Below, piece after piece: positions 17,375-26,821 of a stretch of 64,000 nt of DNA; within the stretch, counting starts at the first letter, position 1, and every line of letters begins with the position of its first letter. The notes beneath the pieces were generated by a model, which ran no database searches, was not told where the DNA came from, and was given only the letters and a program-made list of their open reading frames with translations. This DNA comes from Spirochaetales bacterium (GTDB lineage: Bacteria; Spirochaetota; Spirochaetia; DAHUYW01): assembly GCA_027306915.1 (NCBI GenBank), contig DAHUYW010000008.1:1-64000 (forward strand), in the 5' to 3' direction. A program made the position numbers and the translations under genes.

Positions 17375-18091
17375 CTACCTCTTGGTCACGACGGCCGCGC
17401 CGCTCGTCTGGACATCCGCTTTTTTTACGCTTCCCGAGTAGAATAGGCGCACGGCCCCCGTAAGCTCGCCGGAGAGCTCGCCGCCCTGCATCGAAAGCCG
17501 CACGACACCGGCCCCGCTCGATCGTATCCGGGCCTCCACGACGGGGAGATCCGTAAGGCCGATGACCGAAGCTCCGCTTGAATCGACGAGGAGCCGCCGG
17601 TAGCTGCCGCCGGAGCCTAAGATCGAGGCCGCACCCGAGCTGCCGATGGTCAGATCATCACCTGAGAAACCCATGAACTCGACCCGCGCGGCCCCGCTCG
17701 TGTGAATGGCGGTGAGCTTCGGCATGGTGATGGTTGCCCGGTAGATCCCGAGGCCGGTGATCGTAACCCCCGGCTTCAAGCCGATGTGAAGGGTATCCCC
17801 TTCGACGGCGACAGCGACGTAGTCTTGAATGCGGCGCGGGACCCGGAGCTGGACCTGATAGGCGGGTGCCTCGCTGACCGCAATCTGAAAGGCACCGCTT
17901 CCCTCGATCTTGGTGAAGTTTGCGAGAGCGTACTCCGTTACGGTCTCCGTGCCGTCGGCCAAGGCTCCCCCCGGCAGGGTCACGGTGTGGGCGGTCCCGC
18001 CGAAGAGGAGGCGAACAGCCACCACGGTCGCGATAACGACCACGACCACCCCTGTGCCGATCCCAACGACTATCTTGGTGTTCTCCTTCAT
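17375..18091 (-). CDS. Exported/anchored DUF2807 protein (GIN-type beta-solenoid)
   Basis: 238 aa. An N-terminal hydrophobic segment (residues 6-30, GIGTGVVVVVIATVVAVRLL) serves as a membrane anchor or uncleaved signal. The repeat-like body is rich in Gly/Ser/Ala (IHTSGAARVEFMGF, IGSSGAASILGSGG, DSSGASVIGL, RSSGAGVVRLS, QTSGAAVV). This periodic SGA pattern is typical of the DUF2807 (head GIN) family, thought to form a right-handed beta-solenoid outside the cytoplasm. No enzymatic motif is present. ATG 18091 has GGAG close upstream. A good promoter lies at 18207-18235 and a terminator at 17177-17218, so it is a single-gene unit. Confidence 0.8.
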   Translation of the reverse strand: MKENTKIVVGIGTGVVVVVIATVVAVRLLFGGTAHTVTLPGGALADGTETVTEYALANFTKIEGSGAFQIAVSEAPAYQVQLRVPRRIQDYVAVAVEGDTLHIGLKPGVTITGLGIYRATITMPKLTAIHTSGAARVEFMGFSGDDLTIGSSGAASILGSGGSYRRLLVDSSGASVIGLTDLPVVEARIRSSGAGVVRLSMQGGELSGELTGAVRLFYSGSVKKADVQTSGAAVVTKR

Positions 18092-18206
18092 CTTCTCCCC
18101 CTTTCCATTCCGAACGGACGGCAGGTCAGTGCCCTCCTAGCCAGCCTCGGACGGGTAGCAGGTCGCCTCGTGTCGCCAGGTGCGCTGTTCACGGATATTT
18201 GTACGG

Positions 18207-18235
18207 ATCGTATCCCCGACCCATCGACGCGTCAA
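18207..18235 (-). promoter_or_regulatory. Promoter of the DUF2807 gene
   Basis: On the minus strand TTGACG (18230-18235), 17 bp, TACGAT (18207-18212). Predicted start is about 18200, giving a leader of ~110 nt. The rest of 18092-18327 holds the leader of the divergent opuC-type gene, including a weaker TTGACT at 18262-18267 with a poor -10. Confidence 0.6.
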
Positions 18236-18327
18236 GCGCTGCTCGGCGCCGGAGCTTTTTCTTGACTCAATCGGGTTTATGGGGCTAAGTTGACCCATAG
18301 TACACAAGTCAGAGAAAGGAGGTCCCC

Positions 18328-19269
18328 GTGAAAAGAACAGCCATCGGCGCTATCGCGACAGCGGCAGTGCTTCTCTTCGGGATCGGAAGCGCGTGGGCCG
18401 CAGGAAGTCAGGAGACCAGCAAGGGAACCATCGTCGTCGGATCGAAGATTGACACAGAGGGCGGGCTCCTTGGAGAGATGATGGTGCTTCTTCTTCGGGC
18501 GCACGGCTTCAATGCGGTCGACAAGATCGAGCTTGGCCCCACGGATGTCGTCCGCAAGGCGATAGTGAGCGGGGAGATCGACATCTACCCTGAGTACACC
18601 GGCAACGGGGCTTTCTTCTTCCACGGTGTCGACCCGACGATCTGGAAGGATCCTGCGAAGGGATACGCGATGGTCAAGAAGCTCGACTTCGAGCAGAACA
18701 AGATCGTCTGGCTCACGCCGGCGCCGGCCAACAACACCTGGGCGATTGCAGTCCGCAAGGATCTCGCGACGGCGCAGCATCTCTCGAGCCTCGAGGACCT
18801 TGCCCGCTACATCAACAACGGGGGTCAGTTCAAGCTTGCCGCCTCCGACGAGTTCGTCTCCCGCCCCGACGTCCTTCCGGCATTCGAGAAGACCTACGGC
18901 TTTACCCTCGCAAAGAGCCAGCTCCTCGTCCTGTCGAGCGGGAATACCGCCCAGACCGAAAAGGCTGCGGCGGACGGGACCGACGGAGTCAATGCGGCTA
19001 TGGCTTACGGCACCGACGGCCAGCTTGCCGCCCTTGGTCTCGTCGTGCTCGCCGATACCAAAGAGGTGGAGCCGGTGTACGAGCCGACCCCCATCGTCCG
19101 GGAGGCGATCTACAAAAAGTATCCCGAGATCGCAGGCATCTTAGACCCGGTCTTTAAGGGGCTCACCCTGGAAACCCTGCAGCGGCTCAATGCCAAGATA
19201 GCGATCGAAGGACAGGAGGCGCGCTCGGTGGCGAACGCCTACCTCACCGCGCAGGGATTCCTGAAGTAG
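18328..19269 (+). CDS. Osmoprotectant (glycine betaine/choline) ABC transporter substrate-binding protein, OpuAC/OsmX type
   Basis: 313 aa. The signal peptide (residues 1-25, ending SAWAAGSQ) precedes a periplasmic-binding domain of the QAT family. Motifs are VGSKIDTEGGLLGEMMVLLL, EIDIYPEYTGNGAFFF and LSSGNTAQTEKAAADGTDGVNAAMAYGTDG, the last typical of the OpuC/YehZ/OsmF group. The start is GTG 18328 after a perfect AAGGAGGT with 5-nt spacing, predicting strong translation. It is followed by permease, ATPase and a second permease. Ligand choice among betaine, choline and carnitine cannot be resolved here. Confidence 0.9.
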   Translation: MKRTAIGAIATAAVLLFGIGSAWAAGSQETSKGTIVVGSKIDTEGGLLGEMMVLLLRAHGFNAVDKIELGPTDVVRKAIVSGEIDIYPEYTGNGAFFFHGVDPTIWKDPAKGYAMVKKLDFEQNKIVWLTPAPANNTWAIAVRKDLATAQHLSSLEDLARYINNGGQFKLAASDEFVSRPDVLPAFEKTYGFTLAKSQLLVLSSGNTAQTEKAAADGTDGVNAAMAYGTDGQLAALGLVVLADTKEVEPVYEPTPIVREAIYKKYPEIAGILDPVFKGLTLETLQRLNAKIAIEGQEARSVANAYLTAQGFLK

Positions 19270-19300
19270 CTCGGGCGAATGCGGTCGGTGAGGGCTGTCG

Positions 19301-20521
19301 GTGGATGAGCGCAGGGTAGATCAGGTTTCGCTTTTGGGAGTGCTTCTCGGAATCGGCTCGCTCGCCTTGGGGTTCATGCAGGTGAGGGCGAACCGCATCG
19401 CGGCGGGGGTGCCCTATCCCCTCTGGCGGGCTGCCTCCCCCGTGCTCCTCATCATCTTCATCCTGCTCCTCCTCGTCGCGCTCCTCCTTTCCGCACGCGT
19501 CGACCTGCGGCCAAAGGCCGCGAGGGGGCTTCCCCCGCACACGGCTGTTCTCCTTCTCGGCCTGGCGGGCAACCTCATCCTGGTTTTTCCCTTTGCCGCC
19601 GCCGCGCTCTCGGTGTCGCGGCTCATGCCGCCGAGCTCGCCCTACGCCCGGGTCGGGCTGGGGCCCGGAAGCTGGCTCGCTGCACTCTCGGGTTACATAC
19701 TAGTCCTTGCCTCGTTCAAGGGCCTGTCAGGCCGCCGAATCGCTCGGTTCGCCGTCGCTTCGCTCGCGGCTGCGCTCATAGTCGCCCTTGCCGGCGCAGG
19801 CCTCTTTGATCGCCTCTCGCTCGTTCAGGAGTGGATGGTTCGCAAGGATCGCTTCTTCTCCCAACTTGGCTACCACGTCCTTCTTTCCCTTTCGGTCACC
19901 GCGGTGGCGACGGTGATCGGCGCGCCCTTGGGAGTGTGGGCCCACCGGCGCAAGGCTTCCGAACGGTCGATCTTCGGGGTGGTGGGCGCGCTCCAGACCA
20001 TACCCAGCCTCGCTCTTTTCGGGCTGCTTATCGCGCCGCTTGCCTTCCTCTCGCATCGCCTTCCCGCCCTCGCCGAGATCGGCATAAGCGGGGTTGGAAC
20101 CGCCCCCGCCTTCATCGCGCTCTCGCTCTATGCCCTCCTTCCGATCGTGCGCAACACCTACATCGGCCTCAAAGTCGTCGATGCCTCCATCGTGGAGGCC
20201 GGGCGCGGCATGGGCATGGCGAAGGGTCAGCTCTTCCTCTCCGTGGAGCTCCCGCTCGCTCTTCCCGTCGTGATGAGCGGGATCCGAACCTCGCTTGTCC
20301 AGGCGATCGGGAACACGACGGTTGCCGCTCTCATCGGGGCGGGCGGGCTCGGCGTCTTCATCTTTCAGGGGCTGGGACAGGCCGCGCCCGACCTTATCCT
20401 CGTCGGCACCATTCCCATCATCGCCCTCGCCGTTACAACCGACCGCCTGATGGCCGCTCTCATCAGGCTCCTCACCCCGAAGGGCCTCGCCTCGGCGGCG
20501 ATAGGAGCGCCCGCTCCATGA
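19301..20521 (+). CDS. Osmoprotectant ABC transporter permease with N-terminal membrane extension (YehY-like)
   Basis: 406 aa, about twice the usual OpuCB length. Residues 1-185 contain about five extra hydrophobic segments. The C-terminal ~215 residues form the standard BPD_transp_1 permease with coupling loop EAGRGMGMAKGQLFLSVELPLALPV. This split layout resembles YehY-type permeases of osmoprotectant importers. GTG 19301 follows GAGGG by 7 nt. Its TGA stop overlaps the ATPase start by 4 nt (ATGA), so expression is coupled. It presumably pairs with the second, shorter permease as a heterodimer. Confidence 0.88.
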   Translation: MDERRVDQVSLLGVLLGIGSLALGFMQVRANRIAAGVPYPLWRAASPVLLIIFILLLLVALLLSARVDLRPKAARGLPPHTAVLLLGLAGNLILVFPFAAAALSVSRLMPPSSPYARVGLGPGSWLAALSGYILVLASFKGLSGRRIARFAVASLAAALIVALAGAGLFDRLSLVQEWMVRKDRFFSQLGYHVLLSLSVTAVATVIGAPLGVWAHRRKASERSIFGVVGALQTIPSLALFGLLIAPLAFLSHRLPALAEIGISGVGTAPAFIALSLYALLPIVRNTYIGLKVVDASIVEAGRGMGMAKGQLFLSVELPLALPVVMSGIRTSLVQAIGNTTVAALIGAGGLGVFIFQGLGQAAPDLILVGTIPIIALAVTTDRLMAALIRLLTPKGLASAAIGAPAP

Positions 20522-21615
20522 TCGAGCTGCGGGAGGTCACAAAGCGCTATGAGGGTCAGGCGGCAGTCGAGCTCTTGAGCTTCACCGTCGACGCGGGCGA
20601 GCTCTGCGTGCTGATCGGCCCCTCCGGCTGCGGTAAGTCGACCACCCTCAAGCTCATCAACCGGATGATCGAGCCGAGCGAGGGAGAGGTGCTTATCGAC
20701 GGCCGCTCCGCGTCGGGGGTTCGCCCGGAGCTTCTGCGCAGGCAGATCGGCTACGTGATCCAGAGCATCGGGCTCTTCCCGCACATGACGGTCGCCGAGA
20801 ATATCGCGGTAGTTCCGAGGCTTCTCGGATGGAGCCGGCAAAGGATCACCCCGAGGGTCGACGAGCTGCTCGAACTTATCGGGCTTGAGCCGTCGCTCTA
20901 TCGCTCGAAGTATCCGCGCGAGCTTTCCGGCGGCGAAGCCCAGCGCATCGGAGTTGCCCGTGCCCTCGCCGCCGATCCGCCCATCCTCCTCATGGACGAG
21001 CCTTTCGGCGCGGTGGATCCGCTGAATCGAGAGGTTCTCCAGGCAGAATTCCTGAAGATCCAACGCAGTCTGAAGAAGACCGTGGTCTTCGTCACCCACG
21101 ACCTCGACGAAGCGATCCGCCTTGCGGACCGGATCGTGCTTCTGTCGCGCGGGCGCCTCGTGCAGATCGACACCCCCGAGAACCTGCTCTCGCACCCGAA
21201 GAACAAGTTCGTGAAAAACTTCGTCGGAGGAGACCGCGCGCTGAAGAGGCTCTCGCGCTTCTCGGTCGCGGAGCACCTGCAGCCGGCCGTATCGGTCGCA
21301 CTTTTCGACGGGCAGTTCGGCGCCCGAGTCGCCGAGCTCAAAGAGCAGGGCAAGAAGTTCGTCTGGATCACCGACCGCGAGGAGGACCTCTTCGGGTGGA
21401 TCGACCTCGAAGAGATCGACGGCCTGGCGAATCCCAAGCTTGCCGTCACCCGAGCCTCCGGTGCCGACATCGCAGTGCGCTCTTCGGCTTCTCTGAAGGA
21501 GGCGCTCTCGCGGATGCTCGGTCAGGGTATCAAAGTGGTCCCCGTCCTCGACGACGCAGGACGTCTTGTCGGCGAGATCTCGCTCGCCGACATCGAGCGC
21601 ATGACGGGGCCATGA
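20518..21615 (+). CDS. Osmoprotectant ABC transporter ATP-binding protein with CBS region (OpuCA/YehX-like)
   Basis: 365 aa. The ABC domain covers residues 1-240: Walker A GPSGCGKS (34-41), Q-loop VIQSIGLFPHMT, signature LSGGEAQRIGVARA, Walker B ILLMDEPFGAVDP and VTHDLDEA. The C-terminal ~125 residues carry a CBS-type region (ALSRMLGQGIKVVPVLDDAGRLVGEISLADI), as in OpuA/OpuC ATPases, where CBS pairs sense ionic strength or c-di-AMP. Only one clear CBS repeat is recognisable here. Start and stop each overlap neighbouring permease genes by 4 nt. Confidence 0.92.
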   Translation: MIELREVTKRYEGQAAVELLSFTVDAGELCVLIGPSGCGKSTTLKLINRMIEPSEGEVLIDGRSASGVRPELLRRQIGYVIQSIGLFPHMTVAENIAVVPRLLGWSRQRITPRVDELLELIGLEPSLYRSKYPRELSGGEAQRIGVARALAADPPILLMDEPFGAVDPLNREVLQAEFLKIQRSLKKTVVFVTHDLDEAIRLADRIVLLSRGRLVQIDTPENLLSHPKNKFVKNFVGGDRALKRLSRFSVAEHLQPAVSVALFDGQFGARVAELKEQGKKFVWITDREEDLFGWIDLEEIDGLANPKLAVTRASGADIAVRSSASLKEALSRMLGQGIKVVPVLDDAGRLVGEISLADIERMTGP

Positions 21616-22445
21616 GGGTGGCTGAGGATCCGCGGCTCCGATCGCCCTCCGCCCGCCCGACCTTCCGTCGGGTCGCAACGCCGGCTGTCCTCCCCTCGCC
21701 GCGCCGATCTCGCGGTTACCTCCGGTGGGCGCTCACCCTGCTTGGAATCGCCCTCTTCGGCCTCGCCGTGGCCGATATGCCGGCCTGGAAGGCGGCCTTG
21801 AGCCTTCTCTTTCCGGGAAGCACGGAGCTCGTCTACCCGCGCGCCTCCCTCGCCGTGCTCGTTGGGGAGCATCTCTTTCTCGTTGCGGTTTCGAGCGCCC
21901 TCGCGATTGGCCTCGGGCTGCCTTTGGGAGTCTTCGTCACCCGTCGAAGCGGGAGGGCCTTTCTCTCGCTGGTAAACGACTTGAGCTCACTCGGCCAGAC
22001 CATCCCGCCCGTGGCGGTGCTTGCCCTCTCGGTGCCCCTCCTAGGATTCGGGACCGCGCCAACCGTCCTCGCGCTCTTCCTGTACAGCATCCTCCCCATC
22101 GTGAGGAACACCATTGCAGGGCTCAACCAGGTCCCGGCCGACGTGATAGAGGCCGCGCGCGGCATGGGGATGACCCCCTCTCAGTGCCTCTTCAGAGTAG
22201 AGCTGCCCCTTGCCGTTCGGGTTATCATGGCGGGAGTCCGGATATCGGTGGTGATAAATATCGGCACGGCGGTGGTGGGGGCAGTCGTGGGCGCGGGAGG
22301 ACTCGGAACCGCGATAATCGCGGGGCTGGTGCGAGAAAACTCCGCCTTCGTGCTTGAGGGTGCGGTGGCAGCCGGGCTCCTCGCCCTTATCATCGATCAG
22401 CTTCTCGGCCGAGTCGAAGAGCTTCTTGCAGGCGAGGGACGTTAG
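21612..22445 (+). CDS. Osmoprotectant ABC transporter permease (OpuCB/OpuCD/YehW-like)
   Basis: 277 aa. A basic N-terminal tail of ~38 residues precedes about six membrane helices. Typical QAT permease segments are DLSSLGQTIPPVAVLAL and LPIVRNTIAGLNQVPADVIEAARGMGMTPSQCLFRVELPLAVRV, the coupling loop. The C-terminus reads VVGAGGLGTAIIAGL. It is the last gene of the four-gene importer and its ATG overlaps the ATPase stop by 4 nt. GTG 21618 is a possible alternative start. It converges on the PilZ gene with only 19 nt between stops. Confidence 0.9.
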   Translation: MRVAEDPRLRSPSARPTFRRVATPAVLPSPRRSRGYLRWALTLLGIALFGLAVADMPAWKAALSLLFPGSTELVYPRASLAVLVGEHLFLVAVSSALAIGLGLPLGVFVTRRSGRAFLSLVNDLSSLGQTIPPVAVLALSVPLLGFGTAPTVLALFLYSILPIVRNTIAGLNQVPADVIEAARGMGMTPSQCLFRVELPLAVRVIMAGVRISVVINIGTAVVGAVVGAGGLGTAIIAGLVRENSAFVLEGAVAAGLLALIIDQLLGRVEELLAGEGR

Positions 22446-22464
22446 AGCCGACCCGGCGGCGCCT

Positions 22465-23334
22465 TTAGGGCGGGGATTCGATGTCGTCCGGTTCGATGGG
22501 GCGAATCGCAGGAGGCTCCGGCGGCTTCGGACTCCGGATAGGGATCCCCTCCATTCGTTTTTCCATCTCCGACTGAAGCAGCTCGTGGATGAAAAGACGA
22601 AGCTTCAGCTTCGTCTCCTTCGTGACCTCCTTGTCGAAGAGGAACACATAGATCTCCGATCCGTCTTCGGACGGGCGCTTGAGCGCGACAACCGCCGAAA
22701 CCCGGATGAGCCTGCCGCGGAGCTTGAGCTGCATGTCGGTGAGATGGGTCTCCGACTCGACCCTGAGACCGCTCGTGAAGCTTCCCGCAAAGCCTGCCGA
22801 GCTTATATCCCGGATGGTTCCGGGGTGATAGCGTCCTCCATACTTGACGTTGAACGAGGCAAGGGAGCCGTCGCCGCAGCCGGCCCTGACTGACTTCCGC
22901 TGGCCGATTGCCTGGGCTTCTTTGAGCGCCGCGAGCAGGAGCCGCCTGCTGTCCTCGATGCCGGCTCGCAGCAGGATGAACCCGCAGGGTACCGCGAGCT
23001 CGTCGAGATAGACTTGAATTGAATCCCTATCTTCGCCGTAGGAGAGCGCGCCAAGCCTCACCTGATTGGTCTCGGGCGAGGACAGAATCGAGCGGGCATA
23101 GTCCACCCACTTCACACCCTTTACCTCGGCGTCGACGTTCAGGAAAAGCACCGACTCCGGGTACTCCCGCAGAAGGTTGAGAAGCCGGAAGTGATCCGTG
23201 ATCAAGTAGACCTCGTACTCGTTCTCGAGAATGCTCGGGAGCAGCTCTTCGCGCACCACGGGATGGGGATAGAGGAAGAACACCTTCCGTCCCCGTTTCC
23301 CCCTCCCCTCAGCCTCCAACCGTCGCTCTTCCAT
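22465..23334 (-). CDS. PilZ-domain protein with N-terminal receiver-like region
   Basis: 289 aa. Residues ~15-130 resemble a response-regulator fold by pattern (VFFLYPHPVVREELLPSILENEY, SVLFLNVDAE) but lack the classical phospho-acceptor arrangement. Residues ~145-260 form a PilZ domain: RKSVR gives the RxxxR motif and DISSAGFAGSF the D/NxSxxG motif, so cyclic-di-GMP binding is likely. The C-terminus is Pro-rich. The ATG lies 1 nt past the aat stop, so it is probably the last gene of the clpS-clpA-aat transcript. No domain ties it to proteolysis. Confidence 0.78.
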   Translation of the reverse strand: MEERRLEAEGRGKRGRKVFFLYPHPVVREELLPSILENEYEVYLITDHFRLLNLLREYPESVLFLNVDAEVKGVKWVDYARSILSSPETNQVRLGALSYGEDRDSIQVYLDELAVPCGFILLRAGIEDSRRLLLAALKEAQAIGQRKSVRAGCGDGSLASFNVKYGGRYHPGTIRDISSAGFAGSFTSGLRVESETHLTDMQLKLRGRLIRVSAVVALKRPSEDGSEIYVFLFDKEVTKETKLKLRLFIHELLQSEMEKRMEGIPIRSPKPPEPPAIRPIEPDDIESPP

Positions 23335-23335
23335 C

Positions 23336-24025
23336 CTACGACCAGCTGCCCTTTCGCGTCGGCGAGTCGAGGCCGGTTGCGAGAAGGGCGAGGAAATCGC
23401 TGCGCGGGATCTCCCGCGCGCCGAAGTGCTCCAGGTGGGGAGTGTACACCTGGCAGTCGATGAGTGTCACCTCGCGGGTCTTGACAAGCTCCACGAGCCG
23501 GACGAAGGCCACCTTCGAGGCATCGGGCTCCCGGCTGAACATCGACTCGCCGAAAAAGATGCGTCCCAGCGCCACACCGTACAGCCCGCCCACGAGCCTC
23601 TCCCCCAGGTAGGACTCGGCGCTGTGGGCGTACCCGAGGCGGTGCAGCTCGAGGTAGCCCGCCACAATCTCCGGGGTGATCCAGGTTCCATCCTGGCCGG
23701 GCCGCGGCGCCTGTCCGCAGGCGGTGATGACCTCCTCGAATCGGGTGTCGAACGCGACTCGATAGTCATCCTTCCGCAGCCGCTTCTTGAGCGAGTGCGA
23801 GATGTGCAGCTCGTCGGGAAACAGGACGAAGCGGGGATCGGGGCTCCACCAGAGGATCGGCTCCCCTTTCCCGTACCAGGGGAAGATCCCCTGGCGGTAA
23901 GCCGAAAGGAGCATTCCCGGCGAGAGGTTCCCGCCCGCGGCTACTATGCCCGGGAGCGCCGCCTCCGACGCCGGTGGAAAACGAAAGGCCGAATGCTCAC
24001 TGAGATAGGGGAAATCAGGACTCAC
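23336..24025 (-). CDS. aat: Leucyl/phenylalanyl-tRNA-protein transferase
   Basis: 229 aa, the normal length. It transfers Leu or Phe from charged tRNA to N-terminal Arg/Lys of proteins, creating a ClpS-recognised N-degron. Family signatures are RFPPASEA, GGNLSPGMLLSAYRQGIFPWY, ILWWSPDPRFVLFP, GTWITPEI, and the AESYLGERLVGGLYGVALGRIFFGESMFS block. GTG 24025 overlaps the clpA stop by 11 nt, indicating coupled translation with the ClpA unfoldase that acts on its products. Confidence 0.94.
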   Translation of the reverse strand: MSPDFPYLSEHSAFRFPPASEAALPGIVAAGGNLSPGMLLSAYRQGIFPWYGKGEPILWWSPDPRFVLFPDELHISHSLKKRLRKDDYRVAFDTRFEEVITACGQAPRPGQDGTWITPEIVAGYLELHRLGYAHSAESYLGERLVGGLYGVALGRIFFGESMFSREPDASKVAFVRLVELVKTREVTLIDCQVYTPHLEHFGAREIPRSDFLALLATGLDSPTRKGSWS

Positions 24026-26375
24026 GATGGTCGGGCATGCTTCCGCTTCCGTTGTCAGTTCCCGCCGGAACCGGATCCGCCTCCTTCACATCCTCCGTTC
24101 GAATTACGATCTTCCCTTCTTCGACATCGGCGACCGCCTTACCGCCGCCTACAAGCTCGCCGAAGAGTACCGCGTCCACGAAGTAGTGCTTGATCTGATC
24201 CTGTACCATGCGGGCGATGTTTCGAGCGCCAAAGTCGGCCGAGTAGCCCTCGCGGGCGATCCACTTGCGGGCCGCCTCGGTCACCTCGAGGGTCACACTC
24301 TTCTCCGCGAGCTGCTTCTGGAAGGCGCGAATCTCCTTGTCCACGATCTCGAGAACGATCCGGTCGTCGAGGCGATTGAAGGTGACGATCTTGTCCAGGC
24401 GGTTTCGGAACTCCGGTGCAAAGGTGCGCTCGACGGCCTCCTTCACGGCCGATTCGGTCACGATTCGCTGTCCGAACCCAATCAGCGGCTTGCCGAGCTC
24501 CCGGGCTCCGGCGTTCGAGGTCATGATGACGATGACGTTGCGGAAGTCGGCCTTGCGTCCGCTGTTATCGGTGAGGGTGGCGTAGTCCATCACCTGCAGG
24601 AGCACGTTGAAGATGTCGGGGTGCGCCTTCTCGATCTCGTCGAGGAGGAGGACCGCGTGAGGGGTCTTACGAATCGCATCGGTCAGCTGCCCGCCCTCCT
24701 CGTAGCCCACGTAGCCGGGCGGCGACCCGATCAAACGGGCGACCGTATGCTTTTCCTGATATTCGCTCATGTCGAAGCGAAGCAGACCGATGCCGAGGAT
24801 GTCGGCAAGCTGCCGGGCGAGCTCGGTCTTGCCGACGCCGGTCGGACCGACAAAGAGGAAAGAGGCGACCGGTTTGTTGGGCTCCCGGAACCCCGCCCGC
24901 GAGCGCTTCACTGCCTGCACCACTGCCTCGATCGCGGTCTCCTGACCGAAGATGCGCGCCTTCAGCTGCGTCTCGAGATCCTTGAGGCGGTTCACCTCGG
25001 AAGCGGATACTGACTTCTCCGGGATCCGGGCGATCTTCGCGACTACCTTTTCGATCTCGCTCTGCTCGATGCGCACCGGCGTATCGTGCTCCTCCTTCCC
25101 TGCCTTGAACGCGAGGATGCGCATGTAGGCCCCGGCCTCATCCATGACGTCGATCGCCTTGTCGGGTAGCATTCGATCGTTGATATACTGCGCGGAGAGA
25201 TCCACCGCAGCTCGGAGGGCTTCGTCGCTGTAGGCGACCTGATGGTATTTCTCGTAGCGGTCGCGCAGACCCTGGAGGATTTGGTAGGTCTCTTCGGTGG
25301 TGGTCTCGTTCACCTCGATCTTCTGGAACCGCCTCGAAAGGGCGCGGTCCTTGTCGAAGAACTTCTTGAACTCGTCGTAGGTCGTGGAGCCCATGCAGCG
25401 AAGCTTGCCCGATGCGAGCGCCGGCTTCAGCAGATTCGAGGCATCCATCGAGCTACCGGAGACCGCCCCGGCGCCGACCACCGTGTGGATCTCGTCTATG
25501 AAAAGGATGACCTTTTCCTGCTCCTCGAGCTCCTTCAGGACCTTTTTCACCCGTTCCTCGAAGTCGCCGCGGAACTTGGTACCGGCGAGCAGCCCGCCCA
25601 TATCGAGCGAGAAGACGCGGTAACCCCGAAGGAGCGAGGGAACCGCGTCCTTCGCGATGCGCTGCGCAAGCCCCTCGGCGATGGCAGTCTTGCCTACGCC
25701 AGGGTCGCCGACGAGGACCGGGTTGTTCTTGAGCCGCCGGCAGAGGACCTGAATGGTGCGCTCGAGGATGTCCTCCCGCCCGATGAGGGGCTCGAGGGTC
25801 CCCTCCTTGGCCGCCTGGGTGAGCTCCCGGGTGTAGAGGGCAAGCGCGCTCCGTTTCCCGACGGTCGCCTTCTCTTTGGTTGCGGTTGTGGCCCGCTCTC
25901 CCTCGGAGGGATCGCCGTTGTCGGCCCCCTCGGCCTGCTCATCCTCGTCGTCCGAGAGGCCCCCGTGCGAGATGATTCGCAGCAGCTCGTAGCGGGTGAT
26001 GCCCGATTTCTTCAAATAGTACGAGCCGAACGAGTCCTTCTGGTCGTAGATCGAAACAAGGATATCCCCGATGTCGACGACCCCCTTGGAGGAGGCCTCG
26101 GTGTGGAATACCGCCCGCTCGATCACGCCCTGGAACCCGACCGACTGCACTGGCTCGCCGTTCTTTGTGACCGGTACGTTCTTTTGCAGATGCTCTTCGA
26201 TATCATGCTTGATCGAATCGAGATCCACGCCGCATTCCTCGAGGATCGCCCGACCTTGATCGAAGAAGATCGCAGCGTACAATATATGCTCCGGGGTGAG
26301 GTACTCGTGATGCCGTTCCTTCGCGTCGAGATACGCCGCGTTGAGCACCCCCTGAACCTCTTCACTGACCTTCAT
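24015..26375 (-). CDS. clpA: ATP-dependent Clp protease ATP-binding subunit ClpA
   Basis: 786 aa. The Clp N-domain (residues 1-140) docks ClpS, followed by an acidic linker ([14 protein letters not shown]). AAA module 1 has Walker A GDPGVGKT (~224) and [18 protein letters not shown] module 2 has GPTGVGKT and [13 protein letters not shown]. The IGF-type loop PLIGFGQR should contact ClpP, so the protein should be protease-competent. No clpP is in the window. The first in-frame start is TTG 26378, but ATG 26375 has GAGGAG 6 nt upstream. clpS lies 12 nt upstream. Confidence 0.95.
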   Translation of the reverse strand: MKVSEEVQGVLNAAYLDAKERHHEYLTPEHILYAAIFFDQGRAILEECGVDLDSIKHDIEEHLQKNVPVTKNGEPVQSVGFQGVIERAVFHTEASSKGVVDIGDILVSIYDQKDSFGSYYLKKSGITRYELLRIISHGGLSDDEDEQAEGADNGDPSEGERATTATKEKATVGKRSALALYTRELTQAAKEGTLEPLIGREDILERTIQVLCRRLKNNPVLVGDPGVGKTAIAEGLAQRIAKDAVPSLLRGYRVFSLDMGGLLAGTKFRGDFEERVKKVLKELEEQEKVILFIDEIHTVVGAGAVSGSSMDASNLLKPALASGKLRCMGSTTYDEFKKFFDKDRALSRRFQKIEVNETTTEETYQILQGLRDRYEKYHQVAYSDEALRAAVDLSAQYINDRMLPDKAIDVMDEAGAYMRILAFKAGKEEHDTPVRIEQSEIEKVVAKIARIPEKSVSASEVNRLKDLETQLKARIFGQETAIEAVVQAVKRSRAGFREPNKPVASFLFVGPTGVGKTELARQLADILGIGLLRFDMSEYQEKHTVARLIGSPPGYVGYEEGGQLTDAIRKTPHAVLLLDEIEKAHPDIFNVLLQVMDYATLTDNSGRKADFRNVIVIMTSNAGARELGKPLIGFGQRIVTESAVKEAVERTFAPEFRNRLDKIVTFNRLDDRIVLEIVDKEIRAFQKQLAEKSVTLEVTEAARKWIAREGYSADFGARNIARMVQDQIKHYFVDAVLFGELVGGGKAVADVEEGKIVIRTEDVKEADPVPAGTDNGSGSMPDHRES

Positions 26376-26387
26376 CAAAACTCCTCT

Positions 26388-26705
26388 TTACACCCTTTCA
26401 ATCGTGCACAAAAGCGGGTACTCGTACTCTCGCGCCTTTTCCTGAACCTGGGCCACCTTCGTGGCCGCGATATCGTACGTGTAGACTCCCACGATCCCCA
26501 GACCCTTCCGGTGGACGTCCATCATGATTCGGGTAGCTTCCAGCAAGGGCTTGTGGAAAATCGACCGCAAGACGCCGACCACGAATTCCATCGTGGTGTA
26601 GTGGTCATTGTGCATGAGCACCCGGTACATCTCCGGTTCTTTAAGCTCCTCTTCATCTTCATGCTCGATATCGACAATGCCTTCGAAGCCCGGATCCGAA
26701 GCCAT
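26388..26705 (-). CDS. clpS: ClpS adaptor protein
   Basis: 105 aa. It delivers N-degron substrates (Leu, Phe, Tyr, Trp) to ClpA. The core fits the family: MYRVLMHNDHYTTMEFVVGVL (ND of the hydrophobic pocket rim), MMDVHRKGLGIVGVYTYDIAATK and a hydrophobic C-terminus. The acidic N-terminal arm is the part that engages ClpA. ATG 26705 has GGGAGAG 6 nt upstream. The longer ORF to 26825 is discarded because a promoter lies at 26725-26753. First gene of clpS-clpA-aat. Confidence 0.94.
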   Translation of the reverse strand: MASDPGFEGIVDIEHEDEEELKEPEMYRVLMHNDHYTTMEFVVGVLRSIFHKPLLEATRIMMDVHRKGLGIVGVYTYDIAATKVAQVQEKAREYEYPLLCTIERV

Positions 26706-26724
26706 CCCACTCTCCCTTCCGATA

Positions 26725-26753
26725 ATATTACGACTAAGCCGGTGAATCGACAA
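26725..26753 (-). promoter_or_regulatory. Promoter of clpS-clpA-aat
   Basis: On the minus strand TTGTCG (26748-26753), 17 bp, TAATAT (26725-26730). Predicted start is about 26718, only ~13 nt before the clpS ATG with its GGGAGAG site in between. The surrounding 26706-26821 holds short GC hairpins that may terminate the upstream hydrolase mRNA. Confidence 0.5.
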
Positions 26754-26821
26754 GATGTCTCTTTCGCTGACGGCAGCTGCAGGCTCCGCGGGAGCGCGCG
26801 GCTTCCGCGGGCCGCATGGTC

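Noticed and set aside
20365..21678. 437-aa minus-strand ORF opposite the opu genes
   Set aside because: Shadow; the plus strand holds overlapping permease, ATPase and permease genes with all motifs.
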